A stretch of 64,000 nt of DNA from Cryptomeria japonica (GCF_030272615.1 NC_081409.1:245233502-245297501), one strand, 5' to 3'. Shown: positions 10,594-23,033, counted from the first letter of the stretch. The notes: generated from the sequence alone by a model not told the origin. Numbers and translations are program-made.

Positions 10594-12451
10594 CAAGCAA
10601 GCGATATGAGCCATGACATGCCTAGCTGAAACTGGTGGAGTGCCTAGCCTAAGGAAAGTGTCGAATGATACAGTGATAGCCACCACTGGTTCCAAGTTCG
10701 ACAACATGACTATGACCATAAGTGATATACTGAAGAATGATGTGAAATTTGTATCAATGGTGGTCAGTTACAAGGTTTACTAGTCAAGTAGGTACAACTC
10801 TGTCTCTAGTACTACCATTTACTCTGCATATCAGATGCTGAAAGAAGACAAAAAGTATGACCTATGTTCAGCTCTCCTGAATGAATTGTTAAGCAGTTTG
10901 AAGAAGATTAAGCAGGATAAAAGGCACACTTTCAAATATGGTACTTTTCTTATTTGCTTGGCCTTATACTTTTTGAATGAGATACCTGATGTAAAAGGAA
11001 AGGTCCAATGGGCCTATGATAGACCGGTGGCAATGGAGATTAAAGAGGGATTATGGGGAATTGGAGATGCAACAATGAGAATATCCACTCTCTAGGGATA
11101 CTTCAAATCTTTCCAAGCAACAATGGAAAGCAGAGAGAGGATCCCTAAGGAAATTGTTGAAAAGTATGAGCAAAGCATTTGCTTCATGGTTGACAAAGAT
11201 CAATGCCAAATGGAAGCGATGGAACCCATAATAGTATGAATCATGCCCATGGGGTATGAAGTTGACTCCATCTCACTTAAGGCTTATGCTCAACATTTAC
11301 TGAGTCAATCAGTGGACCCTGATGAAGGGATATTCAAAACATTCAAGAAGAAAGACCTTGAATTGCATAGACAATTCACTGCACTTGCCAAAAAAAGGAA
11401 AGTTACTAAGATGGCTGAGGAGGTGGCAGCTCAGATGGGATTCACCCAGGAGGAGGTGAAGAAAGCAAGAGAAAGATATGCACATAAGGAGGCCAAAGAG
11501 GAAACCAAGAAACCTAAGGTTGATCCAGTTCCCTCCAAGGTCAAACCTAAGGAGACCAAGTTTGCTCCTGCTCCACTGTCACAATCTGCAGGACCTAGCC
11601 CATCCAGAAAAGGTGTGTTAAAGCAAAAGGAGAAGCCTAAAAGGACCTATGTTGTAGTATCTCCAGTAGCTTCTGAAACAAAGTTCGAGGAGGAAGCATG
11701 AAAGGTGAAGAAGAAAGGAGAATTTGTCAGAGTGGTGAGGAAGCTGCAATCTGGTGGAGCCCAACTGAGAAAGAAGGCAAAATTTGATCCTTCCCCTACA
11801 GGAAGACCTAAGAGAGAAAGGAAGGTTAAAACTCAACCTGAGTCCAATAATAAACAAGGTAAATCTACATTTGTTCCTTCATTATTCACAGATCAATTGA
11901 TTGACGAGATAATTATAGATGGCAATCTGAAGAATATTGGAGTGTGTTATGCAAATCTAAATGAAGTTGATGAGAGAAAGGTAGAAGAAGCAGTTGTATT
12001 ATATTTGCATAATTTTAGCAAAACACTAATTGAGCCGAAGAAGAGAATTCCCAAGGATCTATACAATCTTATTGATGCAAGGAGATTGACAACCAGCAAA
12101 ACTGACAAAGAGATGAAGGAGAGAGAGCCAATAAATTTTTGTACCTGTATCACTCATGATGAAGCCAAGAGGGTGATTGAGGAGGCTAATAAGAAAGAAT
12201 TCTGAAGCAAGAACAAAGTGAATAGACTAATGATTGGGAAGGTGGAAGAAGTAAGGAAAGAAATAGAGGATATCTAGAGAAAAATCATTCAAAATGATTC
12301 ATTGTACAAGGATGCATTTAAGTCCTTTCAGCCCGAAGAGAAGGAAGGTGTTTCTGGTGGTAAGAAGGATGAAACTCAGATTGAGGGACATCAAGAAGAT
12401 CAAGGCAACACTACACTTGATGTTGAGACCACTGACACCCCTCCGATGGTG
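10594..12451 (+). pseudogene. second ORF of unknown function (copy 2), N- and C-truncated
   Basis: A single plus-strand frame runs from the insertion point to the next insertion. It contains GGVPSLRKV, HTFKYGTFLICLALYFL, EIVEKYEQSICF, MPMGYEVDSISLKAYAQ and EEAVVLYLHNFSKTLIEP. These align in order with GEVPALRKI, LKFKFGQLLVGLFFYF, DIVKKYEEDICF, PMGYEVMYDML and EESIKYL-type segments of copy 1. Six or seven in-frame stops are present (for example before 11096, 11240 and 11702). The N-terminus was removed by the copy 1 insertion and the C-terminus by the element at 12452. The Glu/Lys repeat array of copy 1 is absent. Confidence 0.7.
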
Positions 12452-13573
12452 TCACTAGGATGATTTTCACTTGGAAGAAACTTTAAATTCAAAGGAGGGA
12501 CTTGAATTGACTAGATCCAAATCCAAGGGGAACAAGGATATGAATTCCAAGTGGATTGCAAGGGTTGGAAAGTGAATTGCCCTCTTTTGTAAATAGATAT
12601 GTTGACTTGTTGACTATGTAGAAAAGGGAGATAAAATGAATGAAATGAGGAGCTACCGATTCAAGATCGCGTTGTAATTTCGGATATGAGGTATTCAGAC
12701 TGATACGAATCTGCTCTGCAAATTTGGAGAAAAGTCGTCAGGACCATGTTGAAAGTGCACACGGTCCTCTGAAAAAATCGTGCGTCGAAAAGGGTTTTTT
12801 TCGTCTCTGTAAATGGAGTCCAATCATGCAATTACAGCTGCGCACTTGCAACCTACACATAGAAACAAAGGGAAGAAGGGTTGTGGATAGGGGTTTGCCT
12901 CAGTCGAACCCCAATTGAGGAATCAAACTTGAAAGAAAGTAATTGCAAATACTTAAATGTAAATGTAGGAAATGTATACCTTGAAGATCTGCAATTGATG
13001 ATGATGAATGCTTTGCTTCTTGAATGTAATCACAAATGTTTGTATGAAATGGCATGTAACGTGAAAAAACCCTAACACACACACATGCTTGCAAATGAAT
13101 GTTGTAATGTTGTTCCAATGGATGAATGAAGAAGAGAACTTGGTGGATGCTTGAAGACTTGAACTCTTGATGAAGACCCTCTAGTATATCTTATTTATTT
13201 TGCCTATTTGTGTATATCGTCCTTATATCGAATGAGGGAATTGGATCTCCTTTTATACATGCCCAAGAGGATTAATTTTCATCCATCGAAGGCCAGCAAA
13301 GAAAAATTGCAATCCCTGAAGAGAAAATTAAGCTTAAGGGGTCAGACAGGCCCATCTTAGGGCCACCCTAAGAGGGGGGATAGGGGCGCCAGGCCCCTTT
13401 CCTACCCTATCTTGGGGCCTGGATAGGGTCTTGAGGCAGCATAAGGGCCACAATAGGAGGAGACTCAAGATGAAAGCACAAAGAGGGGTCTTAGTCAATT
13501 AGAAAGATGTTGTCACAAAGGTGAGGGCTTAAGATATGGTCGAAATTGTGGGGATTGCAATTTTAGGACACTA
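12452..13573 (-). repeat. 3' LTR of third element
   Basis: Collinear with 18045-19181 throughout, including GTATAAAAGGAGATCC on the minus strand (about 13247-13262), a CACACACACATGC stretch, and the GGGGCGCCAGgCCC block. The minus-strand start is TAGTGTCCTAAAATTG at 13573. Confidence 0.85.
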
Positions 13574-13600
13574 TATTTAGCCCCCACTTTAGCAGGAGTA
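13574..13600 (-). other. polypurine tract of third element
   Basis: Minus strand reads CTGCTAAAGTGGGGGCTAAATA directly upstream of the LTR start TAGTGTCC. It supports minus orientation. Confidence 0.7.
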
Positions 13601-15900
13601 TGGCTCTTGCCAATACTGTCGATAAAGTAGAAGAAAGAGAGATAAAGATGAAAGATATAGAGCAATACCATAAGGTGTATAAGACATCGCTAATCTTGAG
13701 GAACAAAACCCCCAATCTTAGGGTCTTAACTCACTCAAACATATGCAAGAGCATACAAGACCAAAAGAACAAGACCAACCAAAACAAGACGAAGCACAAA
13801 AGACACACGACAAAGACAAAATAAAGACACAAGACCACACATGAACTAGCCGAAGAGACCTCGATACAAATGTATCAAACAACTAATTGAAACACGAAGA
13901 CCAATGCGGAAAGTTGACATCATCCATGAACCATCTATAGTAAAACTATGGGTTCATGAGAGGAAGGAGAGAGAGGACATGAATACACACTTTGGTGATC
14001 CGTGAGAAGAAGGGTGAACAAGAGGAAACCATGGACATCTCACCCCTAGAATTAAGTGATCCATGGAGAAAAGGGACATGGAAAACTAGCCCCTAGAGTC
14101 TGTCTAGGTGATCCATGTAAGGGAGGAAGGTGAGAATGTCGTTAGTTACACTCAACCTAGTGCGCATGTGTGCATGTGAGGTTCGAAGCACCTCATAGGA
14201 GTCTATGCTCGAGTATGATACAACCTGTAGAAGATGTATAGCACAAATTTCAAGAAAGGCGTGACATTTCGCTCTAAGAGACCATGCTCTGGTTCTGAGA
14301 ATAATCACCCTGTATAAAAGAAAAAGTGGTGACGTCTAGCTCTAAGAGGTTGTGCTTTGGTTTCAAGAATGTCCCACTGTACAAGGGAAAAGTGGTGACA
14401 TCTCGCTCTAAGAGGTTGCCCTCTGGTTCTGAGAATGACCCACTGTATAAAGGAAAAGCGATGACATCTTCCTCTAAGAGGCTATACTATGGTTCCGAGA
14501 ATAGCCCACTATACAAGAGACATGATGTGTGAGAGAAATATAGTACAAAAAGAGTAGTGCGGGTGCCCCCCCCTTAAGATGTCAACATAGTTTTATGTTG
14601 ATATCTTAAGGAAAGTAGAACAAGGATACCTTCCTTCAACACAAAGAAGATATCCATTATGTAACAATGTCATAAATCCAAGCAAGAGAGGGAATACTCT
14701 TCAAGCAAGGGTAAGATAGTTGAAAAGAGATATCTTGTTGTAAGTGTAAAGGAGATCCTTGGAAGAGAAGAGATCTTTGTTCAAAAGACATCTACCCCCA
14801 AGAGGAGTTGTCTTAGACAAATATAACATCTTCTAGAACAAAGCATAGAAGAGAACAAGAATGCAATCCTTCCTCCTATTGCTAGGTGAAAGGGATTCTT
14901 GATAAAGGATGACTCATTTTTATCCTGATGTGGATGGGTGAATTTATTATAGATGTACATTACCAAGTGTAAAAGAGGTTGTAGTCAAGGACTTACACCT
15001 CTTGTATAAGAGAGAATCCTTGAGCAAACAACAATGATTTCACACAAGGAAAGACATCAAGTAAGGAAATTCACATCATCCCCAACATAGGAAAGAGTGG
15101 ATCCTTAGAGAAAGAAAAAGAGAGATTATTGCCCCCAAAGTGTAGGAACAATAAGAAGAGCTTACACAATCTTCTAGAGAGAGATTAAACATAAGCAAAT
15201 ACACAATGAACTTACATGAACATATGCAAGAAAAGACATTAGTATATGTAAAATACATGTCTCAAGAAGTGGTAATCTTCTAAGAGAAAAGAGAAAAAGC
15301 ATCACATATTCCTCAAGAGGGATTAGTCATAAGAACGTACCATTGTAAGAAATGATAATCACATATGAAAAATGCTTCCCCTAAAGGAAATAATGATAAA
15401 TGAGATAAAAAGGAAGAGAAATTAGTGAAATCCTTGCCCCCCAAGTAAGAAGAACAAGGAGAAATATTACACATATTCTAATGGAAATCATTTGGAAGCG
15501 ATATGCCCTCCTAATGGAATGAATCCTCTCAAGGAAGTGTCATGTACTTTACAGGAGACCATTCCATGCTAGGGGCATATCATATTTGTAAATAATCGAA
15601 ACCATAGAAGAGGTAAGTTTTCCAATAGAATTAAGAGAAGAAGAAGAAGTGTATTACTCATTAAAGATGCTCCTCTTCGAGCAAAGAGAAAAACCAAAGA
15701 ACAATTATATGCTCACATAACTTTATGCAAGAAAGGAGATCTAATAATGAATAATGCATGAAGATAAATTAATGGGGAAAAAAGAAGAAGTGAGCCTCAT
15801 GTTTCTACCCCAAAGTATTTAAAATTGAAACAATACCACCACAAATGATAATGAGCCCCTAGTTAAGCTGGCTAGTTATGTCATAGGGTGAAGAGCAACA
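13600..15900. other. non-coding interior of third element, purine-rich
   Basis: No coherent protein was found here. The plus strand is A/G-rich with frequent AAGAGA tracts. A 66-bp tandem repeat lies at 14259-14525. This is probably the decayed pol region or a 3' non-coding zone; nothing like RT or integrase could be read on either strand. Confidence 0.5.
14259..14525. repeat. 66-bp tandem repeat, four copies
   Basis: Anchors GACATcTCGCTCTAAGAGG start at 14263, 14331, 14397 and 14463, spacing 68, 66 and 66 bp. Each unit contains CTCTAAGAGG, GGTTCtGAGAAT and CCCACTgTAtAAgGG. The three spaced by 66 bp keep a plus-strand frame with a 22-residue period (SSKRL...PLYKG), but this is likely incidental. 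Confidence 0.9.
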
Positions 15901-17334
15901 TGAGAAGAAAAGAAGTGCTAAGGCACTATGTTCATGTCAAGGAAGACAACTAGATCTATTGTAAGAGAAATTCGTGCATGATCATGTAGCTTTTGAATGA
16001 ATTTATTAAATGCATGACATTTCCCAAGAGAATGTGAATATGAATCATGAAAAATGCAATATTCCTCACCTTTCACTTGCTTAAGATTCTTGTTGGGATT
16101 TTTAGAAGGAAAGGAAATATTCTTATCATATTTTAATCTCCAATAGATTCTCGTAGCTAGTCTATCAGGATGATAAATGTATTTTAAGTCATTTTCTTGA
16201 TATGGAAGAGGAGAATTATTAGAAGAAGAAGGTTAATCATCCGCAATTCTAATTTTGCCACTGTCAATGCCATCTTGAATAAATTTTTAAAAATCAGGGC
16301 AATCATTAGCATTATGATCATGGGTTTGATGAAATGAGCAAAAAGGACATTTTGAAGAAGAAACATTCTTGCAGGCTCTTTTGATTTGTTGCTTTTGAAG
16401 ATAGTTCTTAAAATTTTCAAGCCTAAGGAGTCCATCCTTAGAGAGAGGAGTTTCGCTTCCTAGGCCTTATGTAGTAGCTTGCGTAAGAGGGTTTATAGGG
16501 ACACAAATTCCTTGTTCAAATTTCCCAATTCTTTGTCCTCTAAAACCTTGTTTTGTTATTATATTAAAGCCACAACTATAAGAATATTGCAAATGGGAAG
16601 TTGGGGGAATAAGATCATGAATTTCTTTGAAACCTAATGTATAAGGTGGAATAAAAGGTTTTGTAGATGAAGAAGGAATATCATGGGAAAGGATAACCTT
16701 CTTTCCTTTGTCAGGCTTATCCTTTTGGGGAGATTTGGGATGAACATCTTCATCATCTAAAGGTTCATCTTTACTCATTGCTAGGGGAGAGATCATGAAT
16801 AAAATGCATAACATCATCCTCTCTACATATACTTCGGTGTTGAAGATAGGTCTTAGGAGAATAAGGAGGGTCTAAAGAGGTAAGAATATTAATAGTTTGA
16901 TGTTGCCCCTCTTTCTCAAGAGTATGTGTATGAGAAAAAGATGGATCTATATCACTGTCCAATGCTTTCTCTTTTGTAAAGAGATCATTGGTTAGAATAT
17001 TAGCTTTCATCTTATTCACATAAGATACCCTAGGAGAGATATAAGGATTAGAGTCTCTTGGGTTGTGATCTACAAAAGCCTTAAGGTGATTAATACATGA
17101 AATGCAGTTTGTTAATAACATCACCACAATGCAACAAAAATGATACATGAAAGCTTTGAGATCAAATTGAAAAGGAAATGACTTTGAAATCCGAACAACA
17201 TAGTATGACCAAGTGTTGTGAATGAAAAGAAGCAACATATCCAACATATCCAACATATGATTGTAATAAATATTTGTTGAAAACAATGTAATCATATGTG
17301 AAATAGCAAATAAATCTGTTGCATTGATTACCAC
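15900..17334 (-). pseudogene. gag remnant with CX2C/H zinc-binding motifs (third element)
   Basis: The minus strand has a stretch KDEPLDDEDVHPKSPQ, then SYSCGFNIITKQGFRGQ, then CPFCSFHQTHDHNANDC, then YCIFHDSYSHSLGKCHAF followed by NKFIQKLHDHARI. The last motif is the C-x-F-H-x-x-x-x-H-x-x-x-x-C finger and helix typical of one group of plant Ty3/gypsy gag proteins. Stops at 16467 and near 16287 break the frame, and the N-terminal part (17334-16820) is poorly defined. Capsid and RNA packaging would be its role. Confidence 0.6.
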
Positions 17335-18044
17335 TAAAAGTCACTTAATTAAAATCTTAATTTTTTTGAAAAGAAGATCTAAAATTAGGATCTTTTTATG
17401 AAAATTAATTTAAAAGTTAAAAGTGTGGAAATTTGAATTTGTATTCGACCTTAAGGGGTGCAAAAATTGATAAAGTATGCCAATTTTATGGAATTAAGCA
17501 GAAAAATATAGTCAATTCCGACTCTCGAAATTTCGGGAAAAAAGCTAGGGACCGTGTGCAAAGTGCAATTGGTCCAACCAACTTTTTTCAAAATTTTTAG
17601 GGATGATAGAAATTATGATTTTATTGCGGAATCCAAAAAAAAAAGTTGAATTGGAGATGTCTAGATTGGTCAAATTTGCAGTCAAAGGTCAAAATAGGAG
17701 ATTCTTAAAAATTAGGGTTTTGCTTTTTAACCACTTAATTTTCAGAATGAAAAGATAGATTTGAATTGTAATTTTGAAATAGAATTCAGATTTGAAACAA
17801 GCAATTAAAATGCTACACTTCACAAGCTTAATTTTGTCAAAATGAAAAATTAGGGTTTTAATGCAATTAACCTCTAAATTTTGTAAAAAGATTAAACTTG
17901 GAAATGAAATTTTGAAATTCAAATTGTAATTATTCAGGTCTAAAAATAAGAAATTAGAATTAGAGTGTAAGATGTCGGGTTCACCAAAATGTAAAGTGGA
18001 AAATTGAACCCTAGTGACTCCCCACCTAGGAGAGAGAAAGGAAA
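17335..18044. other. 5' leader of third element, no gene seen
   Basis: AT-rich leader between the gag remnant and the 5' LTR. On the minus strand TTTTGGTGAACCCGACATC lies at about 17985-17967; it may be part of a primer-binding region, but the match to a tRNA end is not clear. Confidence 0.4.
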
Positions 18045-19181
18045 TCACTAGGATGATTTTCACTTGGGAGAAACTTTACATTCAAAAGATGGACTTGAAT
18101 CCACTAGATCCAAATCCAAGGTGAACAAGGATATGAATTCCAAGTGGATTGCAAGAGTTGGAAGTTGATTTGCCCTCTTTTGTAAATATATACGTTGACT
18201 TGTTAACTATGTAGAAAAGGGAGATAAAATGAATGAAATGAGGAGCTACCGGTTTGAGATTGCGTTGTAATTTTGGATCTGAGATATTCAGATTGATACG
18301 AATTTGCCCTACAAGTTTGGAGAAAAGTTGTCGGGACCGTGTTGAAAGTGCACACGGTCCTCTGAAAAATTCGTGGGCCGAAAAGGGTTTTTCCATCTCT
18401 ATAAATGGAGTCCATTCCTACAATTACAGTTGGGCACTTGCAATCTACACATAGAAAAGAAGGGAAGAAGGGTCATGGATAGGGGTTTGCCTCAGTCAAA
18501 CCCCGATTGAGGAATCAACCTTGAAAGAAAGTAATTGAAAATACTTAAATATAAATATAGGAAATATATACCTTGTAGATCTACAATTGATGATGATGAT
18601 TGCTTTGCTTCTTGAATATAATCACAAATGTTTGTATGAAATGGCATGTAAAATGACAAAACCTTAACACACACACATGCTTGCAAATGAATGTTGTAAT
18701 GTTGCTCCAATGGATGAATGAAGAAGATACATGAAGAAGTGAACTTGGTGGATGCTTGAAGACTTGAATGCTTGATGAAGACCCTTCACTTGAGTATACC
18801 TTGTGTATTTCACCTATTCGTGTATATCATCCTTATATCGAATGAGGAAATTGGATCTCCTTTTATACATGCCTAAGGATTAATTTTCATCCATCGAAGG
18901 CCGACAAAGAAAGATTGCAATCCCTAAAGAGAAAATTAAGCTTAAGGGGCTGGACACACCCATCTTAGGGCCACCCTAAGAGGGGGAACAGGGGCGCCAG
19001 ACCCTTGTCCTACCCTATCTTGGGGCCTGGACAGCGTCTTGAGGCAACATAAGGGCCACAACAGGAGGAGACTCAAGATGAAAGCATAGAGAGGGGTCTT
19101 ATTCAAGTAGAAAGATGTTGTCGCAAAGGTGAGGGCTTAAGATGTGGTTGAAATTGCAGGGGTCACAATTTTAGGACACTA
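18045..19181 (-). repeat. 5' LTR of third element
   Basis: Mate of 12452-13573. The TATA motif is at about 18852-18867 on the minus strand. After 19181 the sequence passes to the interrupted plus-strand element. Confidence 0.85.
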
Positions 19182-19334
19182 CACCATGTAAAAAAAATTC
19201 GGTGTTTGTCTGTTTTATGTTTCTGCATTTCAACTTCAAGTATTTGCTTCTGGTGGTTTAAAGTTTAAAGTTTTAAAATCTGATAACCGATAGATCACTG
19301 ATTCATCCCCCCTCTCAGTGATCCCTGATTCCAA
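19182..19334 (+). repeat. 3' LTR end of the older copy 2 element (probable)
   Basis: The stretch ends GATTCATCCCCCCTCTCAG followed by TGATCCCTGATTCCAACA, the same layout as the end of the copy 1 LTR on its own strand (ATTCACCCCCC...CTCTTAG...). It lies on the far side of the third element and in the plus orientation of copy 2, so it is probably the U5 end of the copy 2 3' LTR. The start of that LTR is not seen, implying deletion. Confidence 0.45.
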
Positions 19335-20520
19335 CATCAAGAAGATGGCTCATATTATTTTTGCAATAAGGAGAGGGGGGGACAAAGGGGGGAGTAGATG
19401 ACGAAGGAGAAGGATATGGAGAGAAAGAAATGAAAGAATAAAGAGACAAATGAGAGAGGGATAGAGAAAGATGGGAGAGACATATATAGAGAGGGAGAGA
19501 TAGGAAGTGATATAGAGAGAGGTAGAGAAAGGGATATAAAGATAACGATATAGAGTATGCCATGTGAATACCTTTCCTCCTTTTGCTCAAATGATTATTG
19601 AATTTGTTAGAATTAGTTTTTTCCATGTATTATTTTTGCCTTTTGCGTTAGTCATTGTGTCATATTAAGTTATTATTTTCAAGTTTGGAGCTAGATAGAG
19701 AGAGGAAGATATAGAAAGAGGGATCAACAAAAATAGAAAGATGGGGAGATAAGAATAGAAAGAGGTTGGTATGTGCCTAGACTTGTTTCCCTTGTTTGTT
19801 CAATGGTCTCACAACAACTTGTTAAAACACTATTTTAAAACTTTTTGATGTTACTTTCATGAATTTTATTTTAATTTAGAGATGTAGATGACTCATTCAA
19901 TGGTGAAATAATCTATACTGTATTCAATGGGATTATGGTTTCTTGAGAACCACTACTTGATATGTTAATAATCTCTTGAGGTGGTATAAGGTTTGCTATA
20001 ACCTAAAGGAAAAGTATAATTGAAAACATTAAATAATGATAGAATGCACATGCTAAAAAGGGAGTACACTAATTGTTTAAATCCAATTTTAATTTCTATC
20101 CAAACACTGAAATAAACTTATTATAAAAAAATATTTAAAATAAAAATATATTATACATATCGGAAAGAGTAATGATAAGTACAAATACCATGTCTGATTA
20201 TTATTATAGTTCTCAAATTTCTCATAGCTAATTTATTTGTTCTCTATTTTTTTTTTAAATGAAATTTTGACTTCTATTTCATGCCTATGGTTGGTTTGAA
20301 CACGAGAAACATGGAGAATAGAGATGTAAGAACACCTTGTGAGCTTATTATAGAAGAATTCATTATGCTTAGTAAAATAGAAGGCTAAAGAAGGTAATTC
20401 TCTTATCTAGTATTTTTGGTGAATAAAAAGGTAGAGAAAATGAGAGGAATGAAAATGCTTGATATAAATCCCTAATATTTTAATATAAGAAGTGGAAATA
20501 GTTAGCCAATAATATTTATT
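19335..20520. other. spacer with purine-rich blocks
   Basis: Purine-rich, almost C-free low-complexity blocks occur at 19364-19560 and 19685-19765 (GATAGAGAGAGG-type). The rest is AT-rich. No gene was seen; the minus-strand Ser/Leu-rich frame at 19315-19626 is antisense of the purine tract. Confidence 0.7.
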
Positions 20521-20524
20521 TGCA

Positions 20525-21020
20525 CCCATTCATGGGTTTCCAAGGGTTCATCCTTTCGGGTGAGGAGTAGAGGAAGGAGAGAGAATTTTGGAGTAAGCTG
20601 GATCATGGGTGGATTAAAATAAATTTTGATGGGGCATCTAAGGGCAACCCAGGAGTCTCAGGAGCAGGATGTGTTGATCAAGATGAAAGTGGGATGATCC
20701 TCTTTAAGGGTGCGCATAGAATACAAGATGACACCAACAATGGCGTAGAGCTGCATGTCGCGTTATTAGCAGTGGAGTTAGCTGTCAACATGAAGCTTTC
20801 AAAGGTGCACCTTAAAGGAGATTCTAAGGTTGTTGTGAATGCAATTATGAATGAGGTAACCCCGAGTTGGAGACTAAATAAGCTCATTGCCTTGATTGTT
20901 TCGAAATTAAGTTACTTTCAGGATTTATGTATAACCCATATCAGAAGAGGTGGTAACGAGTTAGCTGATGATCTATCTAACGTGGCATGTGAGCTGGATA
21001 TAGGAGTGATGAAGTGGTAG
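20525..21020 (+). CDS. RNase H domain (RVT_3 type), copy A
   Basis: The frame contains KINFDGASKGNPGVSGAG (first catalytic Asp), NNGVELHVALLAVELAV (Glu), VHLKGDSKVVVNAI (Asp) and GGNELADDLSN (last Asp), in the order and spacing of RNase HI-like domains. All four acidic residues appear present. The domain would degrade RNA in RNA-DNA hybrids. The frame is open from about 20584 to the stop at 21018; upstream sequence in the same family is less clear. It may be only the tail of a larger protein. Confidence 0.75.
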
Positions 21021-21300
21021 GACAAGAATGATGACATATTTCATTGGCACGATTTGAATGCCTAATTTCATCTAGTACAGTCACCCAGTTGATGCGTGTG
21101 AATTTAATTTTTCTCCCCTTGCGCGCGAGCCTAGGCGAATTTCATCGACAGTGACACATGTCGATTAATTCTGCAGAGGTAGTGGAGGTTGCATTTATGG
21201 TAAGTTTTAGAATGTTAGCCCAACTTAAGTGGATGTTTAGAGATTGTTAGAAATCGAGAGAGTGGCTCTGTGTTAGTCGAAGGTAGTTTTGCACATGGTG

Positions 21301-22003
21301 GAAGATATGGAGGCCAATTTTACACTTAAATCCAAGAAGTTGATGTTGACTTTCTGGGGTCCGATCCTAGAGAAAAAATTGATGACCATGTTTAAATCTA
21401 GGGAGCCCATGTTCCTGGAAGCAGTGAATTTGGTGCTGGGGGAGGAGGTGGCGGTTATCGGTCACAGGTATCGATCAAGAGTGGATGTATATTCATAAAT
21501 TATGGCTTGGGGGTTAGAATTGGGCACCCTGTGTGAGGAGGTTAGGAAAGTTATGAAGGCAATTGTGCTAGAGGATTACCTTCTAAACATGGAATCACTG
21601 TTGGAGTGGGTGATGTCGGGGAGGGGCTTTGACATGTCGAAGGGAGTTCTATTGGAACAAAAAGAACTCTAAAACAAATGCATGAACAACCCCTTTCTCA
21701 GGAGGAGAGAAAATGTGAATGCCCAATTCTGGGAAATGACGTCGTGTTGTTGGGAGGCTTTGAAGCTTTATGTTTAAATACTGGAGCTGGAGGAGATTAT
21801 CCATCAGGCTCGAGAGGAAGCTAGGGAGGTCGAGAGATGTGGACGAAGATTGAGGCCGAGAACCAGAAGTTTATCTAGGGTCTTGGCTGCAAGTGATGAT
21901 TCTCTGGTCCTTGCTTAGAATGTGAAGGGAGATGCGGCAAAGAACTTGGGTGAAATTTCAAATGATGCGGTTGTGAAGGTGGAAGAGTATGGTCCTCTTT
22001 GAT
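21301..22003 (+). pseudogene. conserved unknown protein downstream of RNase H, copy A
   Basis: Starting near MEANFTLKSKKLMLTF, the frame contains FLEAVNLVLGEEVAVIGHRY, DVYS, MAWGLELG, EVRKVMKAI and DYLLNMESLLEWVMSG, then a helical region with ILELEEIIHQAREEAREVER. Copy B (31984-31240) repeats all these blocks. In-frame stops at 21496-21498, 21670, 21775 and 21918 make it a pseudogene. I do not recognise the family; a LINE ORF1 or a gag-like protein are possibilities. Confidence 0.6.
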
Positions 22004-22009
22004 TCAGAT

Positions 22010-23030
22010 GTGTTCCTGGGTACCCCTATTTTTGCCCATTTTTTGCATAGCTTAGTTTTAGTTCAGGATCTTTATACTTTTTGATATTGTTGTTAATTTT
22101 GAACTGCCACTATTTTTGTCGATGGCAATCATGTAATGAGCGATGTTGATGCATTTTACTGCTATTTGGGTGGGGGTTACTGACTGGGTAGGTGACTGGA
22201 TGGTGGTTTTTGATACCTTTCTCTTTTTTGGGTGGTTTGGGGGTTTTGATGGATGGTTTTGGGTGGATGACCTTTGATGGTCATTGGATTTGCAAATTGT
22301 GTGTAAAATTGAACAAGTTTGAGGTTTCTTCCCTTCTTCTTTTTTCATTTGCTATAAATGCTTTGAGAGATGATGCTTAGTATGTTGGAGCTGCCATCTT
22401 AGCAAGTTGCCAACTCTTAATAATAGGGAAAGTGTGAAGAGTATAAAAACTCTTGATGCATATCTTCAACGTTTTGGTCACATGAAATTTTGCCCATGGT
22501 ATATCCTCTAGGCCGTAACATTTGCTACAGGACTACAAGATCTTTGTCTCATTTTCTCCCAATTAGAATTTTGAATGCCCCCTAAAGCATGAAATTTGAA
22601 GGCAAAGTGGTTGAACAAGGAAGACTTGACAATTTTTGTTCTTAGAACAAGATTGTCAATCACTGAGAAAAGGAGAAGACTTCAAGGTTTTTGTGGCATG
22701 GGGGATTCCTTGGAGGGCACATGTTTTCCATTTTGTGCATTGTAAGTGTGTTAGATCATGTATTGAGCAATTTATTAGACATGACTTTATGGATGTGGAG
22801 AAGGGATGCAAGCAATTTGCATACCTTCTTGGCTGGAAGGCCATGACACACCTATCAAATCCATTGATGCTTTGAATGATTTTGCATGTGTTCAAATTAG
22901 AAGCCTATAGTGTATTTGGGGCAGGTCACATAATCATGATCCAAATGAAATGAACATCACATTATGAGGGGCATTTAACGAAAATGAAATGGACAAAATA
23001 GAATGAGGGACACTTAACAAAAAATGATGA
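22010..23030. other. spacer, no gene seen
   Basis: Unique-looking AT-rich sequence with short unrelated reading frames on both strands. Nothing recognisable. Confidence 0.5.
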
Positions 23031-23033
23031 TGA

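Larger units (their letters stand above)
12452..19181 (-). mobile_element. third LTR retrotransposon, gag remnant only, inserted in copy 2
   Basis: Direct repeats 12452-13573 and 18045-19181 are about 1.12 kb LTRs. On the minus strand a polypurine tract (AAAGTGGGGGCT) lies beside the left LTR, making it the 3' LTR. A TATA motif, ATGTATAAAAGGAG, occurs in both LTRs on the minus strand. The 4.5-kb interior carries gag remnants with zinc-binding motifs but no recognisable RT or integrase. It lies inside the older plus-strand element, which reappears as an LTR end after 19182. Exact LTR ends are uncertain by a few bases because TCACTAGGA is shared on both sides. Confidence 0.75.
20521..22003 (+). 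mobile_element. RNase H plus unknown-ORF module, copy A
   Basis: An RNase H frame (20525-21020) is followed after a 280-bp spacer by a second conserved ORF (21301-22003). The same two parts in the same order occur on the minus strand at 32785-31240. Similarity starts at the same point in both copies (CATTCATGGGTTcCC), so this is a repeated unit. No RT was found next to either copy. The RNase H belongs to the plant RVT_3 type found at the end of LINE ORF2, so a truncated LINE derivative is possible. Confidence 0.65.
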
